This document shows positions 48,347 through 61,911 of a stretch of 64,000 bases of DNA, piece by piece; positions within the stretch are counted from its first letter, which is position 1, and each line of letters starts with the position of its first letter. Made by a program: the position numbers and the translations under genes. The notes below the pieces were generated by a model. The model had not been told where the DNA came from and did no database searches. It was given only the letters and a program-made list of their open reading frames with translations. The stretch comes from Adineta ricciae (Eukaryota > Rotifera > Eurotatoria > Adinetida > Adinetidae), in NCBI GenBank assembly GCA_905250025.1, contig CAJNOJ010000155.1, positions 186,477-250,476 on the forward strand. Direction: 5' to 3'.

Positions 48347-51300
48347 GGCTTCACAACGAAGAAGAAGATATTTTCACCTCAAATTGCAATTGGCATTAAG
48401 AAATCGATGAGACGAACGTTCGTTTTGATCGAAACATAATCTAAAAAGCCAATTCTAATGGTTTACGTTAAAGCAAAACTTGCAAAGAGAATGTTCAGTT
48501 AACTAACAAGTTTTTCCTTTTCTTTTCTTTTATTCTGACGAGCTTTTGTCACCACTGATATGCAACGTAATGAAAATGTAAAAGAAAAGAAAAGAGAAAA
48601 AGTGCGACGAGAAGAAGAAAAGAGTGAATAAATGTAATGAAAAGTAAATGATTCATTCGAAGGAATGCAATCAAACAAGTAAAATAAGGAAATCATAATG
48701 AAAAAAAAAACCGAGAAACAACTCAAGTGATACGGGTGTATACTATTGACCAATCAAATGCCGATATCGAGTCCTCTAACTTAAAGTGTGAGCAGAAGAT
48801 CATGGTAAATGTACAAAGTGCATTTCGCATATCCCTTCGAGATATGATTAGATTAATTAGGATAATGTTGTCAGAGAAAAAGGATTCTTCTGACAGAATC
48901 ACGTAATATTTCGTTCTCTCAATGGTTTACTTTTGAAGCCAATAAACAACAAAGAATATGAATTTGATTAATTGAAAATTCATGACAAGTTGTGACTTAC
49001 TTGCTGCTTCGTCATTTTCTAAGAAGAAAAATATGTTTCAAAAGTAAATAGGTCGATTTAATTGATTAAATACAACAAAACTTTAAGTAAAGAACATGAC
49101 TAATTGAAAAGACACAACAATCACTTATGGGTGATACAAATCATTACATCGGCTTTTCGAACAAAAACATACCAAATAGGAAAAAAAATGGACAAAACAC
49201 GCGACGAATCATTATTTATTTTACTTTTTCCAATGTCTGGAAGACAATATGCAATAATCAATCGCTCACGTACGAATTTCGATAAAATGAATAGTGGATG
49301 AACAGACTCGGTCACGTCTTCGCATATCCCAATGAATTCGGTTTGATGAAACTGAATTGAAAAGAAAATAGTTGGACATTGATCATTTTTGCTCTGTCAT
49401 TTAGATATAATTAAACATTTCTTGTGCAAAGATGACGGTTTGGATCAGACGAGGCACGACAAAAACATCGATGAAATAATTATTAGTGATAGCGATGAGA
49501 CATTTGGATCTAATTTTGGGACAAATCACCTTTCGAAAATGATACATTGACAACAGAAGATTTCATCAGACGTAGTCAACTATTCATATGCTTAAGACAA
49601 TATTTTTCATGGGATTCTCAATGCAAATCGGATTCTTTACCATAAATGGGATGGAGATGCATTGAAAATTGACATAAATGAATATCACAATTCGAATCGC
49701 AAGAACAATCGTCCGTCTAGGACTTTTCAATGAGATCATCTGTCAACGAAATCTTTTGTATCAGCTGTTCCATTATAATGATCATTCACAACTATCTCAT
49801 TTTTGTAATATTTCATTATCGAATCATGTAACATTCTTTCTCGATCGGTATTAATACCGATTCTAATGTTCATTTCATATGACTTGTAATGGTTAATTCA
49901 TCTATCAGTTCTGGCATGATATAAATCTTTGGTAATATTTTCCTTGGGAACAATACTTTGGGTAGTATGTGGACGAGCATATTTCTTCTTTCTTTCCTTT
50001 TTTCTTCATCTTTGACGATTCCCTCATATCGTGTTGTTCTTCTTTTTTTGACTTCGACTGCTCGTTTGTCAATGATATTCTGTTGGATTGGGACGAGAAC
50101 AAATCGACCAATCAGAAAACAGCTGCAATTGGGCACGGCGCCAACACATCGGATAGGCCAGAACGATTGTTCGATATCTCTATCAATTTGTAGTCGCATT
50201 TGAGTCAGTTTTAACAATTGATGAAAATGTATAGCTTAACCTTAGATTGGAAAATATTCAATGTCCAAGATTAAATCTCGTTTTTTGTCCACTAACAGAT
50301 ACCATCAATTCAAACGATTGTCTTGTCTTTTATTTATTACTGAATTGAGTATTGAATTCTTGCGTTCATACACGCCATCTGTATGTATCGGTTGCTGTTC
50401 TCTTTCTCTCCCCCCTCTCTCTCTCTCCTCAACATTCGAAGAAGAATTCTTCATCAACAGCAGCAGCAAGCAATGCTTGTATTCTCTCTTTCCACCAACA
50501 TTTTCTACATACGAACACATCTATGTGAATAATGAATCAAGCAAGCAATGCACGCATTCGATGCAGACAGAAGAGAAAAGTCAAACAAACTCGCGCTTGC
50601 ATTTACCATCGAACAGAATGGGAAAAAAAATGGCGAATAAGAAAAAGAAATGTAACTGCCTTGCACATATCAACTCTAGCTTTACTTGGCTATGTGCGTG
50701 CGAGCGTTCGAACAAGAGGAGAAAAAAAAAGAAAAGTGAGCTTTGCCAAGGAGCAAAACGAATGGAGAACGAGAGAAAAAGAAAGCAATATAACTCGCAA
50801 ACTAAATGATCGTCGTCGCCGTCTCCGTTGTCGTGCATCGACCGACCGAGCGCCCGACGACGAAAAAAAAAGCGATGCATATATGCGTTTGAAGCTTCAT
50901 GATGAGAAGAACGAGAAAAAAAAAGCAAAAGGGGAGAAGGAGAAGAAGAAGGCTGCACCTATACTAACGCCATCGAGCGAGTAAGCACACAAGCAGAAAA
51001 GAAACGACAAGAGAGTTTTCTCGTCAGAGCTGCTTACTGTTGTATTATTGTTGATGAGAACGAGGTGCAACTATATTACCATCACTATGATCGTTTTTTT
51101 AATAAACATGTTGATTTTCTATGTGAAAAAGCAAATAGGAAGGAGGAAAGAAAAAAAAAGTCGAAGAAGAATTGTAATACTCTATCCACCCGCATTTCCT
51201 TTCTCATGTTCACTAACTTTTTTCTTCTATCTTTCTTTTGTCGTCAGCGAGAAACTAGCGCTCAAGTAGTCCCACTCGTTTGACAGTTTCTCTTTCGTTC

Positions 51301-51908
51301 ATCCACCCACATCAAACATGAATTTGTTTACATCCCAAGTCAGATTCCTTGAAAACGTCTTCCATCTCGCCAAAGTCGATCATTCCGCATTGATTTCAAG
51401 TAGAATTAAACGAAATCAAACGAGATGTCGTTTCTCCTTTAGATAATTGAACTTGAATGCTTAGTTGATGATTTAGACAAACGTTTTGTTTTCTACACTG
51501 GCCAAACTTTCTTTTTGACATGTGTTTTCAAATCAAATGTAAGTAGAACTTTGTTTTGATATTTGACATCGATATGACTAGTTAATTTCTTTTGGCTGTC
51601 ATTCAAAAGAGCGTAGAGTCAATTACTATTGCGATGTACAACCAAGTCATTGAATGAATCCCCGCCTTTACATGTGTATACACATGTGAGTTCCCTCCTC
51701 CCGTGCTCATTGACTAATGAAACTTGTTTCGATCACGCATATGAAGAACGAGTCAATAGAAGGAAAAAGGAAAACAGATCGTAAAAACAGCTGATTGTCA
51801 AAAAAAATAAGCGATCAATAGATTGTTGAATGAATACACGTGCGCGCGTTTGACACGAGAGAGAAGAATCACAATAAATTTGTTTGATTTCTCCTTCTAG
51901 ATCAATAG
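48347..51908. other. Long gene-poor region upstream of the SERTA-like gene
   Basis: 3.5 kb, the longest gap of the window. From about 50230 to 51250 it is strongly purine-biased on the + strand, with GAAAAG/AGAGAA runs, producing long but compositional open frames (50261-50809, 50532-50984 plus; 50581-50958 minus). An acceptor-like pyrimidine tract and AG at 51891-51900, nine bases before the ATG, suggests that this region contains a 5' UTR exon and promoter of the downstream gene. Confidence 0.5.
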
Positions 51909-53817
51909 ATGATGTGTGACAATCTTTCGTTATATAAAACCTATGTTCCATCATCAACTTCGCTTCCAGAAACATCGTTGACAAGTACAATTCCACAATT
52001 TTATCCAACTGATACTCATGAAGATGAACATCGCACACACATGAGTGTCAAACGGAAACTCTCAGGTAAAGATTCCGCGAAACTATCGAAGGAAAAATTC
52101 ATTGAACCGAAATGATGGAGAAGATGTGATTTTCGTTCGCCATAGTTTAGTTTCTTCTGTTGGAAAGATCCTGCGATTGAAGTATGTCATTAGGAAACAT
52201 GAAGTATTCGTTGTTTCTTGTGCTCTGCTCTTTGAATATCTATTCATAATGCTTGTTGCAAAGAAAACTCGATTTTGCTCTTATAATTTCGGCCTGAAAA
52301 GGCAATTCTTCATTGAAATTGATCTTGCTTTGTCTTTCCGTTCGAATTTTCTCATCATTTTGTATCGAGCTGTAGTACTTCTCGAATTTTGGTCATAATA
52401 TTTATATAAATTTAATGACTTCGTCTTTTTACCTTTCGGACCGAATCAAATACATCAAACGAACATTTTAATGCTATAAACGCGTGAAATTTTGTTTAAA
52501 AATTACTTTTGATGCATTGTCACGGCCATACAGGAACGTTGATAAGTGACATTGTTAATTTGATACATAGTTTATGTAGAAATCTCTCCGAGTAAACCTA
52601 ACGTTTTCGTTTTTTATTTAGATTATGAAGAAAATCAGTCATCGATAACACCTTTTCAACGAGATTCTTCATCTTTCAACTGTAACAATAGTGATGATGA
52701 TGACGACGATGACGATGACGATGTTGATGAAGATGACGAAGATGAAGAAGACGATGAAGGAAGTTCAGGTGAAGATGAAACTGTCAGTGAGGATGAATCA
52801 ACAACACGTACAATAGCAACAACACCTTCTACTATAACACAAAGACGGCATAGTGATACCATTCATTCGTCTTCAACATTGTCCTATGGTACACCAATCG
52901 TGAAACGTCGATGTACATATTCTTGCATGTATGATGAAGAACAAAAACGTTCTGTACTAGTTGAATCCTATCGAAAATTACGTGGAGTTAAGAAACCCAA
53001 ACTTCAAGTTAGTCTACTCATATGTAATTTAATCAAACGATTGGAGAAAACTTTCACCAAAAGTCCTCCACTCTCCCAACCACAACAAATCTCTTCTCAT
53101 CATCAACAACATGTACAGTATTATCAACATCGAACAACATATCGTTCATCATCATCAGATAGTATTTATATGTCAACATCACTGCCTCCTTCTTTAGTCA
53201 ATGATGAAATTGAAACAACAACATTAACACCAGTAAATCAACAGTATTCTCCACCACATTCATCAATGTATGATTCGGATAAAGTATTATTACCTAGTGG
53301 AGATCTGAGATCATCAACTTCGATGTATCATTCATCGACAACCGATGCTTATTGGCTTGCTCAATCGAATTTCGCTGTACCTGTTGTATCCACATCAGAT
53401 GAAGATGATGTTGATGTCTCCTTACAAGGTGGCGGTGATTATCTTGATTTAAGTGACAACACTCTCGCGTCTTCCTTCTCATCTTGTTCGACATCATCTC
53501 CTTCTGTAAATTCATCTTCAACAGAATTAATCACAACTTCATCATCGATATCAAATGATTGTTGTTGTTCTTCTTCATCTTCCCCAGCTTTAACAAAACT
53601 ACTAGTTGATACTAACAATAATAATCATAACAATAACCATGAAGATTATTATATATACCATCATCATCAACAACAACATCTTCAACATCATTCTCTAATT
53701 CATTCAAATCAAGAATTGTATCATTCGCAGCATCATTCATCATCAAACGAACAAGCATTTTTCTATCATAATCACCATAATGGAACTAATACCGTTGATA
53801 TTATTACAACAGCGTGA
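51909..53817 (+). CDS. SERTA-domain-like nuclear protein
   Basis: Two exons: 51909..52065 and 52622..53817, intron 556 nt; 450 residues. The N-terminus is Ser/Thr-rich, then an acidic block with a run of ten Asp (about residues 72-100). A compact motif follows: KRSVLVESYRKLRG then LQVSLLICNLIKRLEKTF, resembling the SERTA motif (basic/hydrophobic helix pair ending in LICN-RR) of SERTAD1-4 and CDCA4. The remaining 270 residues are low-complexity Ser/His/Asn/Gln-rich. SERTA proteins bind PP2A and CDK4 and modulate E2F transcription. The motif is convincing but short, so family assignment is moderate; the gene itself is solid. Long homopolymeric tracts (S, H, N, D) come from CAT/TCA-type repeats. 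Confidence 0.72.
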
Positions 53818-54937
53818 GATCTACTTTGCTTCTTTCTTCTCTTCGTATCTATTTGTTGTGCATCTATTTCTTATTTATTTTTTTCTCATTTCATTCTCTC
53901 TATTCTTCTTCTTCTGCCTCGGTCAAATGATAAGTCTTCTCTTCTTCTCTATTGCAAATGGAACTACCAAACCCAAACTTCATACATGCTCATCTGTATG
54001 GCAATGACAAGAGTATTGTCTGTGGTATTCAACTCGTATACATACAACTTCTGTTTTTCTTTGTTTTCTTCTTCTGTTTTGTTGATGTTGTTGTTTATTT
54101 CTTACGCGTTTGAAAATGTGCCTCTGAGTTTTGTTTTACAAACTCGTTCTCTCGTTCTTCTTTTCTTTTTCTATGAAATGTTCATTATGATGATTAAAGG
54201 AGAAGAATGGAAACAAATTTCTATAACATAACTTTAATTTATCTCTCAAAACGAATTGTTTTTTTTTTTTATACAGAAAATTTTAATAAATGAGAAAAAT
54301 GACATAAACAAAATCAAACTTTTTTCCAAGACCGGAAGACGTTCGAAAGCAAGAAAGAATGAAAGAGAGAGAGAGAGAGGGAGAGACCTATTTGCATATT
54401 TGTTTTAGTCGTCGTCAGTAATCGAACGTAGTTATTCATTATCTCAAGGTTAAACATTTATTTTTCTGATGAAATCAAGCAATGTCAAAAAATAAATATA
54501 CGACAAGGAAGAAACGGGTTTGTCAATTGAGTTTCGATTTTCTTATGCCTAGTCGATTAAAAGCGCCATCGAGTTAATAATATAAGCTATTGGACGATTT
54601 ATCTCAAAGCTATTGACAGAAATCCATGTTTTCGCTACCTTCCTTTCTCTGTTCGCTCCTTTTCTTCTGCATAAATACGCATACACACATATACGTAAGA
54701 AAAAAAAAGAACGAGGAGAAGGCATAAGGAGAAATCTGTCAACAACAGAACAGTAGTAACAATCAAATAGGTCGCCGACGTCGTCGTCGTCGACAATTAA
54801 TCGTTTGTGTGTTATATTCTTGTTTCAACTAAACAGTTGAGTTAGGAATAAGTCATCTGTTTTGTTTTCTTCTGCTTTTAGATATGTTTTATCACCGGTG
54901 AATCATTGTTAGCATGTAATTTTTCTGGCCAGAGGCC
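53818..54937. other. Interval between SERTA-like gene and PLC-beta
   Basis: 3' UTR with AATAAA at 54285, a (GA)n run at 54361-54386, and the PLC-beta 5' flank containing a short GTCGTC repeat near 54778. The open frames in it are T-rich and unsupported. Confidence 0.5.
54361..54386. repeat. (GA)n microsatellite
   Basis: Run of GA dinucleotides between the SERTA-like and PLC-beta genes; simple sequence repeat. Confidence 0.8.
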
Positions 54938-57900
54938 ATGGCAGGATTTCATGTGTCATCACTTAAACCGAACGAAGTCTCAGTTAATTTACGATCAGGC
55001 ACATTTGCATTGAAATGGCCCGAAGAAAGCAACAAACCAGTGGTAAGGAGAGATCGCTCGGTTTTTTTTAATGAAGTCAATTGGAATATTTATCATCTTA
55101 GACGCCAATTGCTGTCAATTTATCTGTCGATTCGAAAGGTTTTTATTTAATCTGTTTAAATAAAGTGACTAAAGTATGTTAATAGACATTGCATGTGAAA
55201 AGGTAGAATTTCTTTTCTAATCCTCTTTTCAAAGGAAACGGAATGTTTTGATATTGCCCTAATCCATGATACACGAACTGGCTCAGAAGCAATACTTCCC
55301 AGAGTAAAACTAAGAACTGTAAAAGAATATGTTCGATTCGAAGGAAGGTTTTGCTTTTGTAGGGTGCATTGGATTGCGAACAGATTCATATTGGTGTCCG
55401 TGCATCACTTGAAGACAAATGGCTAACGATTTACTATGGAAATTCGTTTGTACCCGATCGTGATTTGCGTATCATTCATTTTTGCTTTTCTTCACCGACT
55501 ATCGCACGGGTAAACATGAATATGATCTATTCTACTTGATGATCTTTTTCTATTCAAGGAATGGACTGAACAATTGTTTCAATACGGACATAATCCTCTA
55601 CTTAGAAACCTCTCCGGTTTGGAATGTTTAGAAAAATTTCACTCGAGAACCGTCAATAGTCTCATTGATGACCGGAGTGATAAAACCATATCTGTTCGAA
55701 AGTACTTCTTTTTTTCTTTCTTTTTCATCTGATATCGTTCAATTTTCCTGATCTTTTCTAGCCTAATACAATTTCTATGTAAAGGCACGCGTGATGTGAA
55801 TAAAGAAACGAAAATTCTCAAAGCACTGGAATATTTGGAATTACCATGTCGACCCGTACATACTAAAAAATTTACCATTTTCTTCTCTCGCACATTCTTC
55901 TTCTTTCATAGGAAATGTTTATCGATCCGGATCAGTTTACATTCAATAAATTCGTTCGTTTCTACATGCAATTGATGGAACGTCATGAAATCGATAAACT
56001 ATTCGATGCAACGTAAGACATTCATCTTCAGTAAAACTTTCCATGAACTTTCTTCATACAGAAAATGTGAAATCGATATAGACGAAGGTGTTTTAGCCAT
56101 CGTGCCGTAAGAATCATATATATCTCTATCAGAATCGATACATCCGAAAAACCAATTCTATTTACTCTTGTTCGTCCTCTTATGTAGCATGTTGTTTGTC
56201 CGATATTAGAATTCTAGCATGATTATTAATTGTTATCTATAGTTTCTGTTCTTGATATTTTTGTACGATAAGAGATCTCAACGAGAGTTTCGTCTAATTA
56301 GGGGCGGCAAACATCGACGATATCTGGACTGGGAGAAAATTCGAGATTTTATTGTCAAACAGAATGATGGGCGTGGTGATGCATTCGGAAAGGATTATTA
56401 TGATCAGAAAGCGAAAGATTATGTGAAGAAATACACCCAACATAATAAACATTTCGTAGAAAAAGGTCATTTAATGATTTGATGACTAATTTCATCTGCT
56501 TATTTGATTTTTATTCCGTAGGAATGTGCGATGAATCATTTCTTCGATATTTACTCAGCTTGGATAATTTAATTGTTGATCCCACTAAATTTGATCTTTT
56601 TATGGACATGGATAAACCTCTATCACATTATTTCATCTCCTCATCGCATAATACTTATCTCACAGGTTCAATTTCTTTCAGAAATCATTATGTATATCGA
56701 TTATTTGTCCATAGGATCTCAGTTAACTGGTCGTGCAAGTACAGAAATGTATCGACAAGTTTTATTAACAGGTTGTCGATGTATCGAATTAGATATCGTC
56801 GATTCCGAGAAGAAAACCGACGAGCCTGAAATTAAGCATCGAAATACCCCTGTACGTTCTGTACCATTTTACAATGTTATTTGTGCCATTCGAGATTGTG
56901 CTTTCAAAGTTACTCCTTATCCACTAATACTTTCATTCGAAAATCATTGCAGGTACAAGATGAAAAGGAAGTAGAATGAAGGATTTCACATGTGATTTTA
57001 GTGCGCGAGTTCAAGCAAAGATGGCTCAACTTTTAGTCGATGTTTTTGGTGATACTCTCGTCACTCAACCACTTAAAACTCATCCGATTGAAGACAACTG
57101 TGCATTACCGAGTCCGAATGATTTAAAATACAAAATTTTAATTAAAAACAAAAAACTTACACAAAATCCCAAATCGAAACTCAACAACACGGCTGGTCAA
57201 CTGCCAATTCGAAAGACCGATTCAATTGCCACGACTACAAGTGACCAGAGTGTCGGTACGGGACATCCCTCGACATCTCCCATTCAATCATCGTTTGTCA
57301 ATTCACCAAATGACATGACACAACGTAAACAATCGGTTTTTAATGAAATTCGAAATGATTTACCGATGAATGAATTCGATACACAATTGACAAGCGATAA
57401 CAATCGGAACGATATCATTATCGAAGAAGAAGATGGCTCTACTGAAGAAGAAGACATCGTTCCGGCAAATCCAACGGATATTTTAAACCCTGATCAAACA
57501 GTCAATCTGACGAACAATCCAACTTATCCAACGAACAGTGATGCACTAGCGGAATCGAAAGCGACGAAAGCAATGTCGGATCTCGTGCACTATATTGTTC
57601 CGCGCTCATTTGTAACATTTGCTGAATCAGAAAAACGTAATCGAAGTTATGAAATTTCTTCATTTGCAGAAGATAAAGCACAGAATTTAATTCGTGAATA
57701 TGCTATTGAATTTGTTGCTTATAATCAACGACAATTGAGTCGAATCTATCCTCGTGGTACACGTTTCGATTCAAGTAACTATAACCCATATCTATTCTGG
57801 CCTGTGGGCTGCCAAATGGTCGCCTTGAACTATCAGACATTAGGTAAAGCAAATGTTTTCCCAGGAAAAATCGATAATCTATTCGAAACCTTTTCTCAGA

Positions 57901-60185
57901 CACCCCGATGCAAGTCAATCTAGGTTTATTTTCTTTCAACGGTGGTAGCGGTTACATCGAGAAGCCCGCATCACTTTGCCAGTCAACCGGTTCATTCGAT
58001 CCCAAAGGTCGAACGAATGTTGAAAATGTTGTTGGCTATCAGATCGACATTAAAGTCATATCTGGTCAATTTTTTTGTCAAGATCGTGAACCAACCTACG
58101 TGGATATCGAAATGTACGGCATGTATGCAGATGCTACAAAACGACATGAGTATCGTCTGCGTGCTAAACGATGGAATGGGTTCCAAGCGATTTACGATGA
58201 AACAGATGTAGAACAAGGCGAGTTTTGCATTCGATTTTCGAAAGTGATTCTACCGGAAATGGCTTCGTTTCGTTTTGCTGTTTCGGAAGAAGACGGCACA
58301 TTCATTGGACAAAGTTTCATCCCCGTCGCACATCTACGCCCAGGGTATCGTCACGTTGTTTTACGAAATCAAATGAATATCCCTGTTCAATCAGCGACTC
58401 TATTTATTTATATTCGAAAAGACGTTCACGTCGATGCGGAAAATAGAGAATTAATTGATCAACTTGTTTCACCTACATCCGTGCAGCCGATCATCAAAGA
58501 ACAGCAACCTAAACAGATCAAATTCAAACCACTTTCTGAACAACGTTCACATTCGGTTGGAGAAATCAGTACAATGAAAAAATATTCCAATGACGAAATC
58601 ACATCCTTACCCGATCACCATCCGATCAATTCACCTATTGCACATCGTTATCCATCAACGACAGAGATGAATTTATCACCCAAAGGAGTTCCTGTTCAAC
58701 AGAGAAAACGTCTGCAATCTATCGCAATGATAGATACGAATTCTTATCAAAACAGATTGATTGCCGCGAGTCAATTGTATGACAAAGAGAGATTATGTCG
58801 AGATCTTGACTTCAACGATGTACAAGAAAGCAAATATTTCAAACGAAAACGAGAATCTATAGAAACAAAAATGCGTCGCGCATCGTTAGAATTCGATCGG
58901 GTTTGTTTTGGGTGATCAATTCTACAAATCGAAACGATTTTTTTCTTTTCAGAAGATTCAATATGAAGAAGAACGTTTTCACAAATGTCTCTACCGGCAA
59001 CGCACTGGAATTTATTCAGCAAATCAACGACCAAGTCATCAGTGGACTCAAACGGAGTATAACGACGGTCGGACGACAAGTTTAATTCATCCACGAATCG
59101 TCAGCGATGTAAAATATCCGATGATTTGAGTCTCTTTTTCGATTTTTTTTTCGTTTAAATTAGGAAATGAAACAAGCTGAAACTCGTCTTCTCGATCTTT
59201 ATTCCAAAAAATTTCATTCACAAAACGAGTTAGAATATAAACTCTCAAAAGAAGTTCGTTCAGATCAATTGTATTTGTTTTCATTCACCTCTTCTTTCTT
59301 AGTACTATAATGATCTGGAAAAATATATCAATGATTATTATTCCAAACAGTTGAACTATATTAATGATACATTGAAACAGTAAGTTGAAAATATTGATTT
59401 TCAGAATCCGACGAACTCGTTGGTGTTTCAGTGAACAAGCGAGAGTGAAAGGTGATGTGCGTGTTCACATGAAAACTGAAACGAAGAAGACAATTATGAC
59501 TGAGACGGATAGGTAAATTGACTTTAAAAAGATGTTCATATTTATATCAAGAACATCTTGCAGAGAAAAAATCGATAGTTTAAAAGAAAAAATTCGTCAA
59601 ATGAATATCGAAGCTGGTGCTTTGGCAATACGAAAGGTAAACTCTCCATTAGTTTCTGTTTTTATTTGATTATACTGCTTGATATTTAGCTCCAAGAAAT
59701 GCATGAACAATTAGAAGCGTCTATTCAAACAAATCTGCAAAATTCCTTGAAACGTCTTCATAAAGACAAAGATTTGGTAATAAAGGACAGATTTTTTTTC
59801 TCGAAATATCAGACAAGCTGTTCTTATTTTCCAGGAAACCAAGAATCGCTTCAGTAAATATTCCAATCAGCTCAATGAAATCAAAGCTCGTTTACAAGGT
59901 GAAATACATGGTTATAATTCTCATCATCCGCGTGACAGTTCTTCTTCTAATTCTCCCTACCGTTCAGCAATAACCACAAGTGCTTCACTTTCAGCTATTT
60001 CTCATGAAATTCCAGCGAATCCATCAATTTTTCTCCCCGTGTTACCAACATCTTCTTCATCCTCAAACCTTATCATCGCAAACTCGTTTGATAGTCTAGA
60101 TAGTAATAGTACAAAGCATAATCAATATGATAATGAAGGATTTATGAACAACGTAAATGAAACGACTGAATCAACACGATTATGA
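54938..60185 (+). CDS. PLCB: Phosphoinositide phospholipase C beta
   Basis: Twenty exons: 54938..55042, 55102..55164, 55235..55303, 55363..55509, 55559..55701, 55762..55855, 55912..56012, 56062..56106, 56302..56465, 56522..56665, 56715..56952, 57002..57843, 57900..58900, 58953..59108, 59164..59253, 59303..59379, 59432..59512, 59564..59636, 59690..59776, 59835..60185; 1356 residues. Order: PH (1-150, [17 protein letters not shown]), EF hands, catalytic X box (about 318-470; [20 protein letters not shown] keep both catalytic His and the metal ligands), an acidic autoinhibitory X-Y linker, Y box (about 628-745), C2 ([26 protein letters not shown]), and the long C-terminal coiled coil specific to PLC-beta that docks Gq. 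The last four residues, STRL, are a class I PDZ ligand. It hydrolyses PIP2 to IP3 and diacylglycerol downstream of Gq. The 195-nt intron before 56302 is the least certain junction. Confidence 0.95.
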
Positions 60186-61112
60186 GTTGGTTTTGGGATT
60201 TTAATATCTGTGAAGTGTCGATATCGAAGAATTCAACATTTGGTGTGGAGTGTGTGATTTTTGCCTTTCGTTTTCTTCTCTTTTGCAATTTTCCGGGATA
60301 AAGTTCTTTTTTGTCGAAAAAAAGTGATTTGTCTTTCGACTTTCTTTTGACTTGGAATATGTGTGCATGTAAATATCCATTTCAAAATAAATTCAAATTC
60401 ATCTTGTTTTCCAAATAGAAAATAGTTTTACGATTTAATACCAAATAATACATCTAGGACTGACTATGTAAAGACATTAAACTGCACTTGTAATTGATAG
60501 ATCGATTATGTGTACTTTTCTTTTCCGATCTAGCTGGTGTTTCACATAGAACATGTTGGAAGATTCAACCAACGCTTAAACAGAATCATTCGGTTCTCTT
60601 CGGAACGGAAACGAAACGGGCAAAACCGCTCGTAGGATCCGACTAAAGCATTGCTGCCTCCATTTTTCGTTGATTTCCGACGTCTTCCTGTAGGAACCGT
60701 TGCTTTTCTGTTCGGGTTCCTGCAGAAACTACATGGATCCAGAATCAGGAACCATCGTCCTGGGATCACTTGGAGCGTACCATTTTTGTGTGATAGTTCA
60801 CACAATGAAAGCACTTGTATTCGTCTGACTGCATTTTCGTCAAAGACGCATAACGCGAGGTCGTATATCTTTGTATTACAAGAAGGAGGGAGAAGAACAA
60901 GCAGAGATATGTTCTGTTGGATGGAGGTTCGGGTGTAATCGATAAGGCGAAATTGTTTTGTAGTATGATTTCGTATATGTCGGTGTTAACTGAGCGAGGG
61001 CCTTGTATAAAATTCTGATATACCAATTGTTGTACAGATTCGGCTAGCACAGTCATGGTCTAAGCTGTCGACGCTATTACTAAGATAATATATGGTCTGT
61101 TGCTTTTCATTG
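60186..61112. other. PLC-beta 3' flank and possible transposon-derived sequence
   Basis: AATAAA near 60384 ends the PLC-beta transcript. From about 60540 base composition shifts to more GC-rich. Two interrupted minus-strand frames (60542-60814, 60766-61056) overlap; one holds a CxxC followed by His (YKCFHCVNYH), which could be a decayed zinc-finger of a mobile element. It abuts the LINE remnant. No family is claimed. Confidence 0.35.
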
Positions 61113-61727
61113 TTAGTCGAGTATTTCTTGGAGGTGTTTGCGTAGAAGATTGTCTCCGTACATTTTCCAGGCTTGTACGGACAGTTTGAGAGACTTTATG
61201 GCATGGTCCTTGATCTTAGGTACGTCTGTCGTGCAGTGAATATAATCGACAGAAGTATAGGATGGTAAATCGAGTGCAGCACGGAGTGCGTTGTTTTGCA
61301 CAATTTGTAGCCTTTCCCATACTCTGTCGTTGGCTGTGAGCATCACCCCCGAGCCGTAGACACCATAACTGTTATTGCAATCGACTTGAAGATGTTGATC
61401 ATTATCTTAGGGTTGGACTCTTCCGCTGACTTTGCTGGATATCGTAGAAGGCCGGTGCGTGTAGCCAGTTTCGTTTCGATATGCTAGAGATGATTTCTCC
61501 ACTCGAGTTGATTGCCGAAAATCACATCTAGGTATCGGGTTGCAACTAGTGGTTTTATCGTGGTGTCTCCGACTTGGACTTCCCCTGGATGTTGATATTT
61601 CTTCCTAGAGTGTGCTCTGAAGTGGATCGACTCTGTTTTCGTGCACTGTAGCTGGAGCTTCCACGATGCGCACGAGCTAGCGAACGCATCTATGGACTGT
61701 TGCAGTCGGCTGCGTAGATGATGTAAA
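61113..61727 (-). mobile_element. Decayed non-LTR retrotransposon (LINE), 3' end of reverse transcriptase ORF
   Basis: Minus-strand frames read as the end of a Jockey-type RT ORF: a thumb-region segment with LQLQCTKTESIHFRAHSRK and GDTTIKPLVATRYLDVIF, a stop, LATRTGLLRYPAKSAEES, a frameshift, then RVWERLQIVQNNALRAALDL and VPKIKDHAIKSLKLSVQAW to a natural stop at 61113. The pattern (conserved loop, then RLQxIQNKALR-type block) is diagnostic of LINE RT C-termini. At least one stop and one frameshift show it is dead. The 5' part is missing; homology ends abruptly near 61730. Confidence 0.75.
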
Positions 61728-61911
61728 GCTATAAATGTTGGACGCTTGAAAACTATACGCCGATATAAGAAGTGAAAATGCCACCGACATTAAGAACAAA
61801 ACAAAAAATCTTTGATTGATCCAACTCGTCTTATCCATAGCGATAGCGGAGTTTAAAAGTAATTGTGTTTTTGTTTAGATTTTCTTTCGAAACACATATT
61901 TTTAAGTTTAA

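Noticed and set aside
49870..50217. 115-codon minus-strand frame with overlapping + frames
   Set aside because: Open on both strands, no recognisable domain, no neighbouring exons.
50261..50984. Two long + strand open frames (182 and 150 codons) and an opposite-strand frame
   Set aside because: All arise from purine-rich low-complexity DNA; codons are monotonous K/R/E, there are no domains, and both strands are open at once.
60542..61056. Cys-containing minus-strand frames resembling a zinc finger (CxxC then His)
   Set aside because: Frames are broken and overlapping and the motif is too short to name a family; kept only as possible transposon debris.
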